Positions 8,415 to 16,955 of a DNA stretch of 64,000 nucleotides are shown one piece after another. The notes under the pieces are model-generated. The model was not told where the DNA came from. It saw only the letters and a list, made by a program, of their open reading frames with translations, and did no database searches. Source of the DNA: JAGNKE01 sp965230245 (GTDB lineage: Bacteria; Pseudomonadota; Alphaproteobacteria; Micavibrionales; Micavibrionaceae); contig OZ246000.1 of assembly GCA_965230245.1 (NCBI GenBank), positions 2,108,001-2,172,000 of the forward strand, read 5' to 3'. Numbering within the stretch: the stretch's first letter is position 1; every line of letters begins with the position of its first letter. The translations under genes were made by a program, and so were the position numbers.

Positions 8415-9361
8415 GGCTTGGCTTTATCTCCTGCTTTAATTTCATCTGACCCAAGCGCATCGGCGAGGCGGGTTTCCGCACTACCGGGGCGCAGAGGCTT
8501 TTGCTGCGAGTCGTGCGGTGACCATCCTATCATAAAAATAATCTCGAACGATGCCGCAATGCGGCTATCCGGCTCGCTGTAACGCTCCTGATAGAGTTCG
8601 CCCGCTCTCATAAACAACGTTCGCTCTGTAAAAGAGTTCGCCCGCGCCTTGATAGCGTTTCCTTCACCCATGCCACGCAAATCGTGCATCAACTTGAAAA
8701 TATGCGGATACGTCACGGTAACAATCTCGGAATCGATAACGGGCAGTGCAAAACCAGCACGCTGGAGCAAGGCCCCCGCTTGTTGTTTATCGGCAAAGGG
8801 AAAGATGCGCGGACTAAGACCGCCTTTAATCTCGATTTCCGCATCCGTAAGGCAAGCGCGCAATTCATGAAGCGTTTCCCCGCCAAGCATCGCACTCAAA
8901 AACAACCCGTCCGGCTTCAAAGCTTTGCGAATTTGTAGCAACGCACCGGGCAGGTCATTGACGCTATGCAGGCACAAATTACTCAAACAGAGATCAAGAG
9001 TCTCCTCACCGAACGGCAGGAATTCCTCATCTCCAACAACAAACGCATCATAATCGCGCTTTTGATTAAAAGAGTGAACAACCTCATCAATGTCCATAAC
9101 GCTCAAATGCATAATCTTGCCGCCGCTTTCCGACTTCAGAACGGGGCTGCGCCCGCCAATCTGCAGACACGCATCAAAAGTTCTGTTCACCTCGCACAAA
9201 CGGCTGGTTAAGTCCTTACGCACCCAATCAAATAAAAAGTTGTAGTCCATAAATGTATCCAGAGAACGCAAGCGATTACGCTTGACGGCATCGCGGCAAA
9301 ACACACCCATGTCGTTGGAAAGCGATGGGGCAGGAGGTTTTTTGCTCTCAGGTGGTGTCAT
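8411..9361 (-). CDS. NDUFAF5-like class I SAM methyltransferase
   Basis: A 316-residue protein resembling the alphaproteobacterial relatives of mitochondrial NDUFAF5, a complex I assembly factor, and of BioC. The opening VFCRDAVKRNRLRS corresponds to the family's IFDR..V...R.RA signature. The SAM fold follows, with CLQIGG in place of the usual glycine-rich loop, LPFGEETLDLCLSNLCLHSVNDLPGAL, and a SAMLGGETLHELR block. The stop overlaps gloB by four bases and the start overlaps the stop of the preceding gene (TAATG), so translation is coupled through the whole operon. Substrate not predictable. Confidence 0.75.
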   Translation of the reverse strand: MTPPESKKPPAPSLSNDMGVFCRDAVKRNRLRSLDTFMDYNFLFDWVRKDLTSRLCEVNRTFDACLQIGGRSPVLKSESGGKIMHLSVMDIDEVVHSFNQKRDYDAFVVGDEEFLPFGEETLDLCLSNLCLHSVNDLPGALLQIRKALKPDGLFLSAMLGGETLHELRACLTDAEIEIKGGLSPRIFPFADKQQAGALLQRAGFALPVIDSEIVTVTYPHIFKLMHDLRGMGEGNAIKARANSFTERTLFMRAGELYQERYSEPDSRIAASFEIIFMIGWSPHDSQQKPLRPGSAETRLADALGSDEIKAGDKAKP

Positions 9362-12339
9362 TAATCCGGTTTCGGTTCGGGATCATCATCAGGATCAATT
9401 AAATCCCTGATCTCGTCAATCTCACGTTCAAAGTCTTCGATCAGATTAACATGTTCGGGATCCATGTCTTCAAGGTCTTGTTCATCCAGATCAAAATCAT
9501 CAGGGTCATAGTCTTCATCGTCGGCCAGTTCCGGATCAACAGGCTCGTTCTGTGCCTCAGGGTCATCATCATCAGGTGCCGGCGCAAACTCGTTATCTTC
9601 AACAAGATCAATGTCGAGTGTGCGCTCCATATCGGCTTCAAACTCATCTTCGTCATGTTCGGGCGTCTTAAGCTTTTTCTTGTCCATGCCCTGACGCTTC
9701 TTGCGCTCTTTCTTCTCTCGACGGTCTTTTTCTTTTTTCTTGTAATGTTCTTTGGAGCCTTCAATTTCCTCGGCTGTAATACCCGCATCATTCAGAAGCT
9801 TGTCTTCTTTGTCCTGCTCGTCATCGGTCAGCTCTTCTTTGTCTTGCCCTCCCGTAACGGTTGCACCACCCACACCACCGCCGTCTTGCCCCAGTTCGTT
9901 CGTCATACCTTTATCTCCGAACTTGCTGCTGGCCTGTTTGAACACATGCGGCGTTGTATGTTCAAAAGAGGCGGGAACCGTCCAGTCAGGCTGTACCTGC
10001 TTGAACTTCTCCTCGATAATCTTCTTCACATCAATGCTGGCCTTCGTTTTCATATGTGCGGGAAGGAAGCGGTATGCGCGCGCAATCGTAATCATGAAGT
10101 GCGGCTCTTTCGATATACTCCTCCACAGCAGCATATACTGGTAAATCGGCATGAATTTGATCTCGGGATCCTTGATATGCTGCGGCGGCGCAGCAATCGC
10201 AAAAGGATGAATGCGCTCCGGTGTCACCCCGATATGGCTGTAATAACTCTCGCCCAGCTTAATCACCATATCCGGTGTCACCCCAAATTTTTCGGCCACA
10301 AACTGTTTGAGCAATTTAAACGTATTAATCTCTTTAGGAATATTGAATTGCGGTGCGCTAACCGTCAGGCCATTGCCAAGAAATCTTTGCGGCACAGGTG
10401 TATGCTTGACAGTAAAACCTGCATGAACATCACCTTTCAGGTTTTTGGTCAACGGAATGACAACAGCCGTGTTCACCGTCTTATCATCGGATATAACGAA
10501 ATCATTGAGAGCCGAAGATAATCCCATACGACCGCCCTGACTTTGCCCCTCTTCGACAAAAACCGAATTTACGGTACGTAAAATACCAGCCGCGCCCTTG
10601 ACCTCACGAAAGCGCAAATCGCTCTCCGCGGCCTGCTTCATGAAGTCCTTAACGTTAAAGGTCTGCGTAATATCTCCTGCAATAATCTGGATGTCTTTGC
10701 TTGTCCAGTTCTCCGCTTTCATATTCAGGTGTTGGAACAAGGCCAGAATTTGAAGCTCTAGACGCCCGTTCGGAATAAGGCCGACGGATATCGCATCCAG
10801 AACCGTTTGCGCATTCAATTCGCGGATAACGCCCTTGGCGCGGAACTTTGCATTCTGGTGGATTTTATCTTTAACGGCTTTCGGGGTCTTATTCTCGTCC
10901 ACTTCGAGGTAATAGGTAAAGACACGCTCATCAATATAGTTAGGGTCGGGATAATACTCGGCGCCTTGTTCAATAATACTGCCTTTCTTGGCTTTTAAAC
11001 CGAGGAAGTCTTTCGAGAATTTCTTGGAATTTCGCTCATCAAAATCGCCCAGATCCTGCAGATGATTTAAATCCGTCGAAAGCGGCTCTATCATGTGGCC
11101 AGACCACATCCGCCCGTCGATATTAAGACCGCTACGCGGAACTGAATTCACAACCCCACGGACAATCCCGTCATGCAGGAAAATATTCAAGCGGCCTTCT
11201 TCCGTAATGCGATACGGCAAAATTTCTGCCAACTCCATACCCCGCGTGACAACATCAACAATGTCGCCCGTTTTCTCATTCCGCAGAGCCTTAATCTCAA
11301 GCTGGCCTTTCTCGTCATGCGAAATGCGGCGCTCCATAATCGTCAAACTCTCACGCTCGGGCATCTTGCGCGCAACAGAAATAAAACTCGTCGGAGGGTC
11401 ACCTAACGGCGTCCCGTCATTATCATAAAGGCGGAAATGCCCGTCAAAATTCTCCTTGATAAAGGCCTCATCCCAATGCGGGCCGGAATATTGAATCCGC
11501 GCGCCCATCCGGCGCAATTCGCGGCGAAATTCTTCTACCGTAAAAAAAGTAAACTCGTTCGGCAGGTTATTATCCCATCCCTCGCGGTTGTCTTTCCGCA
11601 TAATAAACTCGTAAGCCCATTTGAACGGCAGACGGAACAGGCGCGTACGCGGAAAACTCGGCGGCAATTCTTCTAGGAAAAATCCGCCGCAACCGGGGTC
11701 TTGTTTCGGACGAGCATGCTCTGAATACCAATCCAGCAAATCCGCCTCGCAAAGCTGGTCGACGTCATCGCCTTCACTGTCTTCGTCATGCATTTCCATC
11801 AAAACGAATTTGCCATCTGGTGGCTTCGCGTAGTCGCGAATGAACATGATCCCGTCATTTTTAAGCATCTGGAAATGCTTCCGCAGCGTGTCGCTAACGA
11901 TGCTTTCATTGTAACGGGAATTAGAGAATACGATATGCAGAATGAAAGAGTTGATAATCACATCAACCGATTCTGGCGGGAACAAGTCACCGGACACATC
12001 ACCCTGAATAAATTCGAGGTTGTGAATCTGGTATTTCTCGCGCGCCATGTTGATATTGCGCTTACTTTTGTCAACGGCAACGAACTTCATCTTCGGGCTC
12101 AGTACAGCCATGGCAAAAGACAGTTCGCCGTCACCGCAGCCCATATGGACGATTTTCGACCCTTCATCGACAAGAATATGGGAGAGCGTAAACCACGCAC
12201 GACGGACGACGTTATAGGAAACGTCTTTAAGGAGGAAATTCCGTTCCTCGATATAGTCTATAGGTTCTTCCGGGAATAAGCTTTCGTAGCTGTCATCCAC
12301 CCCTTTGCCTGACGAACCCTTAATCTGGTCTTTGCTCAT
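9361..12339 (-). CDS. 992-residue protein: N-terminal SAM methyltransferase, central uncharacterised domain, charged tail
   Basis: First gene of the gloB operon. Residues about 45-190 form a class I methyltransferase: VHMGCGDGELSFAMA (SAM loop), KFVAVDKSKRNI, IQGDVSGDLFPPESVDVIINSFILH. A second block (about 330-800) includes KKGSIIEQGAEYYPDPNYIDERVFTYYLEV and AKFRAKGVIREL..DAISVGLIPNGRLEL, loosely like a Nudix fold but without a Nudix box, and a later TLTKN/GNGLTVSAPQFNIPKEINTFKLL part that I do not recognise. The last 200 residues are low-complexity, first Lys/Glu-rich (KKKEKDRREKKERKKR), then strongly acidic. No signal peptide or membrane segment. Confident as a real gene, uncertain in function. 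Confidence 0.8.
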   Translation of the reverse strand: MSKDQIKGSSGKGVDDSYESLFPEEPIDYIEERNFLLKDVSYNVVRRAWFTLSHILVDEGSKIVHMGCGDGELSFAMAVLSPKMKFVAVDKSKRNINMAREKYQIHNLEFIQGDVSGDLFPPESVDVIINSFILHIVFSNSRYNESIVSDTLRKHFQMLKNDGIMFIRDYAKPPDGKFVLMEMHDEDSEGDDVDQLCEADLLDWYSEHARPKQDPGCGGFFLEELPPSFPRTRLFRLPFKWAYEFIMRKDNREGWDNNLPNEFTFFTVEEFRRELRRMGARIQYSGPHWDEAFIKENFDGHFRLYDNDGTPLGDPPTSFISVARKMPERESLTIMERRISHDEKGQLEIKALRNEKTGDIVDVVTRGMELAEILPYRITEEGRLNIFLHDGIVRGVVNSVPRSGLNIDGRMWSGHMIEPLSTDLNHLQDLGDFDERNSKKFSKDFLGLKAKKGSIIEQGAEYYPDPNYIDERVFTYYLEVDENKTPKAVKDKIHQNAKFRAKGVIRELNAQTVLDAISVGLIPNGRLELQILALFQHLNMKAENWTSKDIQIIAGDITQTFNVKDFMKQAAESDLRFREVKGAAGILRTVNSVFVEEGQSQGGRMGLSSALNDFVISDDKTVNTAVVIPLTKNLKGDVHAGFTVKHTPVPQRFLGNGLTVSAPQFNIPKEINTFKLLKQFVAEKFGVTPDMVIKLGESYYSHIGVTPERIHPFAIAAPPQHIKDPEIKFMPIYQYMLLWRSISKEPHFMITIARAYRFLPAHMKTKASIDVKKIIEEKFKQVQPDWTVPASFEHTTPHVFKQASSKFGDKGMTNELGQDGGGVGGATVTGGQDKEELTDDEQDKEDKLLNDAGITAEEIEGSKEHYKKKEKDRREKKERKKRQGMDKKKLKTPEHDEDEFEADMERTLDIDLVEDNEFAPAPDDDDPEAQNEPVDPELADDEDYDPDDFDLDEQDLEDMDPEHVNLIEDFEREIDEIRDLIDPDDDPEPKPD

Positions 12340-12515
12340 ATATTATCCTGAAGCTCGGCAGTCTCTTCTTATTTTGTTTGTATTATGCAAAAGGTGGCTG
12401 AAAAGTACCAGTTTTTCCTTGCGCGCGATGATCTTGCAAAACCTTCGCCCATATGAATATGCTGAAATCATAGCATTTTCAAGCAAAAGAGAAACCCGTT
12501 ACAGGCCATAATACC

Positions 12516-13262
12516 GTGAAAAACCAATTATCTAGCTCAATTTTGCGCCTCATAGACACGGTTTTACCGCCGCGCTGCGTTTTAACGGGCGAAATCGTGG
12601 ATAGTAACGGGAAATTGTCACCCGTAGCATGGGGCGGGCTTGACTTCATTTCCCGCCCTTTTTGCAACTCTTGCGGCATTCCCTTTGATTTCGAGGTCGA
12701 GCAGGACGGCTGCTGCTTATCTTGTATAGACCGTCCGCCGCCGTTCAAAACCGCAAGAGCGGCCGTACGTTATAATGACACCAGTCGGGATTTAATATTA
12801 GGGTTTAAACATGCGGATAAGCTCCATATTGTCGAGGCCTTCGTCCCCTGGATGTTATCGGCGGGCCGCAAAATGCTCGAAGAAGGCGATATGTTAATCC
12901 CTGTGCCGCTTCACCGCTGGCGCTTACTTTCGCGGCGTTATAATCAGGCCGCCATACTCAGCGATGCCTTATCACATAAAACGAATATCCCGTCATACCC
13001 GCTGGCCATGCGCCGCATACGCTCAACCCCTAGCCAAGGACATTTAACGGCCGGAGAGCGTCACAAAAACGTGAAAAAGGCGTTTGATCTGCACCCCGCT
13101 TACACATCACGGATCAACGGCAAAAAGATCATTCTGATTGATGATGTCTACACCACGGGTGCTACCGTAAAGGAATGCACGAAAACGCTCCTAAAAAGTG
13201 GCGCATCAACTGTACATATCTTGACGCTTGCAAGGGTCGTCAGAGAAGGCATGAACGGATAA
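12516..13262 (+). CDS. comF: ComF family protein (phosphoribosyltransferase fold)
   Basis: ComF proteins combine an N-terminal cysteine cluster with a phosphoribosyltransferase domain and take part in DNA uptake and processing in competent bacteria; in many alphaproteobacteria the exact role is untested. The 248-residue protein has C..C pairs at the N-terminus (FCNSCGIPF, CCLSC), then LIPVPLHRWRLLSRRYNQA, the ComF signature, and the PRPP loop IILIDDVYTTGATV. The start is a GTG at 12516. It diverges from the methyltransferase operon and ends 4 bp from the convergent ubiH-type gene. ComF next to grxC and a nitrilase-family gene is a recurring alphaproteobacterial arrangement. Confidence 0.87.
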   Translation: MKNQLSSSILRLIDTVLPPRCVLTGEIVDSNGKLSPVAWGGLDFISRPFCNSCGIPFDFEVEQDGCCLSCIDRPPPFKTARAAVRYNDTSRDLILGFKHADKLHIVEAFVPWMLSAGRKMLEEGDMLIPVPLHRWRLLSRRYNQAAILSDALSHKTNIPSYPLAMRRIRSTPSQGHLTAGERHKNVKKAFDLHPAYTSRINGKKIILIDDVYTTGATVKECTKTLLKSGASTVHILTLARVVREGMNG

Positions 13263-13266
13263 ATAT

Positions 13267-14532
13267 CTAAAGAGGCTGCCCTTGAACCAATCGCCCCTGA
13301 TCCAGTGACGGTGCAAGCCCCAAATGCATGGCAAGTTCCTTGACGGGTTGAATCTTGGTGACGACCTTAAGCCCCGCACGGCGCAAATCCTTCACGGGCA
13401 ATCGCTCCTGCCGTACAATTCTGTTCATGAAATCAACACCGATCACACGCGTTGCCACATCAAGTTTGCGTCTGCCCGCATAGGTTTTAAGAACGGCAGA
13501 ACTGCCCTGATCCGCGCCAAGGCGCATCGCGTCAATAACGGTTTCGGCTAGCGCGGCCACATCCCGAAGGCTTAAATTCAAGCCCTGCGCCGTAATAGGG
13601 GACATCACATGCGCGGCTTCTGCAATCAAGGCCACGCGTTCACCGATCAGGTTTTTCGCCCTGATACTCGAAAGCGGCCAAGCCTGCGGATTGGTCTCAA
13701 GCGTAATCCCGCCCAGAATATTGTTGGTTAACTCCTGCAACGTGCGCTCGAAATCATCGCGCGGCAAGGCCAGCAGCGCATCAGCTTTCTCGGTCTTTTC
13801 GACCCAGACAATACTGCACTGATTCCCCGCCATCGGCACAAGCGCCAACGGCCCGCCCGGGCGATGAAATTCCGTCGATGTAAAGTTATGGCTGCGCGAA
13901 TGATTGATAATGCATGTAATCGCACTCTGTCCGTAATCAAAGCTGCGGCATTCAATGTCCGCTAAGGCGCGCACCACAGACTTCCGCCCGTCTGCGCCGA
14001 CAATCAAAGGCGTGCGGATTTCTGTTCCGTCTTCAAGCCGCGCATGCACAAGCGTTTCACCTTCAACGGTATAATCATGCAACACCGCAGGCACAAAAAG
14101 ATCTACGTTGTCAATCTTATGAAGCGCCTCAAACAAGGCCGCACGCAACATGCTGTTCGGAATATTCATCCCGAAACGGTCCATATCAATATCAATCGCC
14201 TCGAAATCATGGGAAATCGTATCCTGTCCCGGAACACTGTCATCCACCAGACGCATCACCTCAAGCGGCGTACCGTACTGGTCGATAATATCTGCAAGCC
14301 CTGCAGCGCGCAGGACGTTAAGCGAGGCCTCCATCAATGCCACCGTTCGCCCCGACGGATCAGTCTCTTTCAACGGAGCAGGGGCCTGCGGGTCAATAAC
14401 GCCGATATGAACGCCTTGCTTGCCCAGAATGGCGGCCAAGGCAAGACCTGCAATCCCTCCGCCGGAAATCAGAAGGTCAACGTTTTTCACCTTGGGAGTG
14501 TTCTTTTTCTTGGCTTTCATGCTAGATTTCAT
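13267..14532 (-). CDS. UbiH/UbiF/COQ6 family FAD-dependent hydroxylase
   Basis: Flavoprotein monooxygenase of the ubiquinone-ring hydroxylase family. The 421-residue protein has the FAD-binding LLISGGGIAGLALAAILGKQG near residue 20, the TVALMEASLNVLRAAGL segment, VGADGRKSVVR (DG motif), and VALIAEAAHVMSPITAQGLNLSLRD. In the last motif AEAAH and AQG stand where E. coli UbiH has GDAAH and GQG; similar spellings occur in alphaproteobacteria. Which ring position it hydroxylates cannot be told from sequence. It lies in the opposite direction inside the otherwise plus-strand comF-grxC block. Confidence 0.85.
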   Translation of the reverse strand: MKSSMKAKKKNTPKVKNVDLLISGGGIAGLALAAILGKQGVHIGVIDPQAPAPLKETDPSGRTVALMEASLNVLRAAGLADIIDQYGTPLEVMRLVDDSVPGQDTISHDFEAIDIDMDRFGMNIPNSMLRAALFEALHKIDNVDLFVPAVLHDYTVEGETLVHARLEDGTEIRTPLIVGADGRKSVVRALADIECRSFDYGQSAITCIINHSRSHNFTSTEFHRPGGPLALVPMAGNQCSIVWVEKTEKADALLALPRDDFERTLQELTNNILGGITLETNPQAWPLSSIRAKNLIGERVALIAEAAHVMSPITAQGLNLSLRDVAALAETVIDAMRLGADQGSSAVLKTYAGRRKLDVATRVIGVDFMNRIVRQERLPVKDLRRAGLKVVTKIQPVKELAMHLGLAPSLDQGRLVQGQPL

Positions 14533-14616
14533 CTTGCTTTATGTATGCGCTCACAATAACGCTTATGTATCGCTAACTCAATTCGCAAAAAGAAAGCTAA
14601 AGGGAACATTTTAGAT

Positions 14617-14874
14617 ATGGCAAAAGTCGAAATTTATACATGGCAGACATGCCCGTATTGCATCCGAGCAAAGGCACTTCTGGATTCAAAAGGAGTACAA
14701 TACACCGAATACAAACTCGATGGTGATGAAGCTGCGCGTGATAAAATGGCCGAACGCACAGGCGGACCGCGCTCTGTGCCGCAAATTTTTATCAATGACA
14801 AACATTACGGCGGGTGCGACGATATTCACGCATTGGATGCAAAAAATGAACTTGATCCCTTGCTGGCCGCGTAA
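14617..14874 (+). CDS. grxC: Glutaredoxin 3
   Basis: An 85-residue glutathione-dependent disulfide reductase. The active site is C12-P-Y-C15, followed by KALLDSKGVQYTEYKLD, the cis-proline SVPQIFIND loop and GGCDD, which binds glutathione. Length and motif spelling are those of GrxC. It is 29 bp upstream of the amidohydrolase gene and probably shares its transcript. Confidence 0.93.
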   Translation: MAKVEIYTWQTCPYCIRAKALLDSKGVQYTEYKLDGDEAARDKMAERTGGPRSVPQIFINDKHYGGCDDIHALDAKNELDPLLAA

Positions 14875-14903
14875 CGCGATCAGAACAAAACCAAAAGAGA
14901 GAT

Positions 14904-15725
14904 ATGACCGAAAAACTAAAACTCGCCTGTATTCAACTCAGCAGCACGCCCGTCATTCAGGAAAATCTGGACAAGGCGGGAGAACTGATCCGTGCTGCCG
15001 CTCGGGAGGGCGCGAGTTTTATAGCAACACCTGAAAACACATGTCACATCCGGATGCCGTCGAAGGAAAAGCTGAGCTCCGCTCACCCCGAGGAAACACA
15101 CCCCGGCATTCCGTTTTGCAGTGATTTGGCAAAGGAACTCGGCGTTTACATTCTGGCTGGGTCTTACGCGATAAAAGTCTCCGAAGATAAACTCTATAAC
15201 CGCTCCTACCTGTTTGGAGCAGACGGTCAAATCATCGCGAAATACGATAAAATTCATCTCTTTGATGTGGAGCTTGGAAAAGGAGAAACCTACAAGGAGA
15301 GCGAACATATCCTTCCCGGAGAAAAAGCCGTCATCGCAGATACGCCATGGGGAAAAATCGGCCTGAGCATTTGCTATGACCTGCGATTTGCCTATCTGTA
15401 CCGCGACCTTGCAAAACTGGGCGCATCAATCCTAGCTGTACCGGCAGCGTTCACAGTCCCTACAGGGCAGGCGCATTGGGAAACCTTGTTGCGTGCCCGC
15501 GCAATAGAAACAGGGTGTTTTTTGATCGCACCGGGGCAAACGGGTGAGCATGAAAACGGCCGTCTTACATGGGGGCATTCCCTGATTATAAACCCGTGGG
15601 GCGAAGTTCTGGCCGATGGCGGCACGGATGTCGGCTACATAACCGCTGAAATCGACCTCAACGAGGTAAAGGAAGCGCGGGAGAAGATACCTGCTCTCCA
15701 ACACGATAGAGAATACAAGACGTAA
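14904..15725 (+). CDS. Carbon-nitrogen hydrolase (Nit1/Nit2-type amidase)
   Basis: Nitrilase-superfamily amidohydrolase of 273 residues. The catalytic triad is visible as E44 (ATPENTCHI), K116 (KYDKIHLFDV) and C157 (GLSICYDLRF). The closest described relatives are the Nit enzymes that hydrolyse deaminated glutathione or omega-amidase substrates; being behind grxC makes a glutathione-repair role attractive, but that is inference. RBS GAGAG precedes the ATG. The gene ends 15 bp before metC. Confidence 0.85.
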   Translation: MTEKLKLACIQLSSTPVIQENLDKAGELIRAAAREGASFIATPENTCHIRMPSKEKLSSAHPEETHPGIPFCSDLAKELGVYILAGSYAIKVSEDKLYNRSYLFGADGQIIAKYDKIHLFDVELGKGETYKESEHILPGEKAVIADTPWGKIGLSICYDLRFAYLYRDLAKLGASILAVPAAFTVPTGQAHWETLLRARAIETGCFLIAPGQTGEHENGRLTWGHSLIINPWGEVLADGGTDVGYITAEIDLNEVKEAREKIPALQHDREYKT

Positions 15726-15740
15726 AACGAGAAATAAAAC

Positions 15741-16925
15741 ATGAGCAAAGACGACAAAAACAATAATCACGGCGAGAATACAAAACTGGTCCACCTGGGA
15801 CGCGACCCCGATGCGTTTTTTGGTTTGGCAAACTTGCCCGTCGGACGCGCCTCCACAATTATGTACCCATCTCTGGAAGCTTACGAGAACCCGCATCACA
15901 AATTCCGTTACGCCAGAACGGGAAATCCTCTTAGTGAGGCTTTTGAAATGGCAATCGCAGAACTGGAGGGCGGTTATAACGGCATCACCGCATCGTCCGG
16001 ATTGGCAGCCATTACGACGGCTGTGTTGGCATTTGTAAAAACAGGGGATCATGTTCTGTTCGTGGACACGATTTACCCGCCAACACGAATTTTCTGTAAT
16101 GATATGCTTGCACGCATGGGTATAGAGGTCGAGTATTACGACCCGCTTATCGGCGGCGGCATCAAGGATTTAATCCGTGATAATACAAGCCTAATCTATA
16201 TGGAATCACCGGGCAGTGCTACGTTCGAAATTCAGGATGTGCCGGCAATCGTAGCCGAAGCAAAAAAACACGATATCATCACCATGCTCGATAACAGCTG
16301 GGCAGGGGGCTTAGTCTATAAACCGATACGCCAAGGTGTGAATATCTCTGTCCAGTCTGCAACAAAATATATTAGCGGACACTCTGACATCTCGCTTGGT
16401 GTTGCAATCGCAGATAACGAAACCACCTTTAAGGCGCTCCGAAAATGCGCCATTAATATGGGAGCATGTGCGGCTCCGGATGACTTATGGCTTGGCCTTC
16501 GCGGTCTTCGGACAATGTCGGTGCGCATGAAGCAAAATGCGGCAAACGCACTCGAAGTAGCTACATGGCTGACGCAACAAAAAGAAATCAAAAAAGTATT
16601 TCATCCGGCATTACCGGACGACCCGAATCATAAATTATGGAAGCGTGATTTTGACGGCTCAAATGGTTTAATCTCAATTGTACTGCAAGACGCATCCAAA
16701 GAAGCCGTATCGGAATTCGTCAACAACTTGACTCTCTTCCCGATCGGAAGTTCTTGGGGTGGTTATGAATCATTACTTCAACCCCAATATTTAGAAACGT
16801 GTCGTAGCGCTGTCCCTTGGAATGAAAAGGGGGCATGCCTAAGGTTGCAAATCGGTTTGGAAGACCCCGCCGACTTAATTACTGATCTGAAGACGGGACT
16901 CGAAAAATTCGGGAAAGCGCTGTAA
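15741..16925 (+). CDS. metC: Cystathionine beta-lyase (PLP-dependent)
   Basis: Cys/Met metabolism PLP enzyme that cleaves cystathionine to homocysteine, pyruvate and ammonia. At 394 residues it has the expected length. The PLP lysine is K209 in SVQSATKYISGHSD; YARTGNPLSEAFE, ASSGLAAITTAVLAF, YMESPGSATFEIQDVP and IGSSWGGYESL are family motifs, the last two with the MetC rather than MetB spelling. It follows the amidohydrolase closely and precedes the HerA-like gene by 30 bp. Confidence 0.9.
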   Translation: MSKDDKNNNHGENTKLVHLGRDPDAFFGLANLPVGRASTIMYPSLEAYENPHHKFRYARTGNPLSEAFEMAIAELEGGYNGITASSGLAAITTAVLAFVKTGDHVLFVDTIYPPTRIFCNDMLARMGIEVEYYDPLIGGGIKDLIRDNTSLIYMESPGSATFEIQDVPAIVAEAKKHDIITMLDNSWAGGLVYKPIRQGVNISVQSATKYISGHSDISLGVAIADNETTFKALRKCAINMGACAAPDDLWLGLRGLRTMSVRMKQNAANALEVATWLTQQKEIKKVFHPALPDDPNHKLWKRDFDGSNGLISIVLQDASKEAVSEFVNNLTLFPIGSSWGGYESLLQPQYLETCRSAVPWNEKGACLRLQIGLEDPADLITDLKTGLEKFGKAL

Positions 16926-16955
16926 ATAACTTAGAGCACATAGTAAAGGTAAAAT

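Noticed and set aside
9451..10521. Long open frame (356 codons) on the plus strand inside the 992-residue methyltransferase gene
   Set aside because: It mirrors the acidic and basic low-complexity coding of the minus-strand gene, has no ribosome site and yields an Ile/Phe/Arg-rich composition with no domain.
13590..13660. AEAAH and AQG instead of GDAAH and GQG in the ubiH-type hydroxylase
   Set aside because: Looked like a broken FAD motif, but this spelling is known in alphaproteobacterial members of the family.
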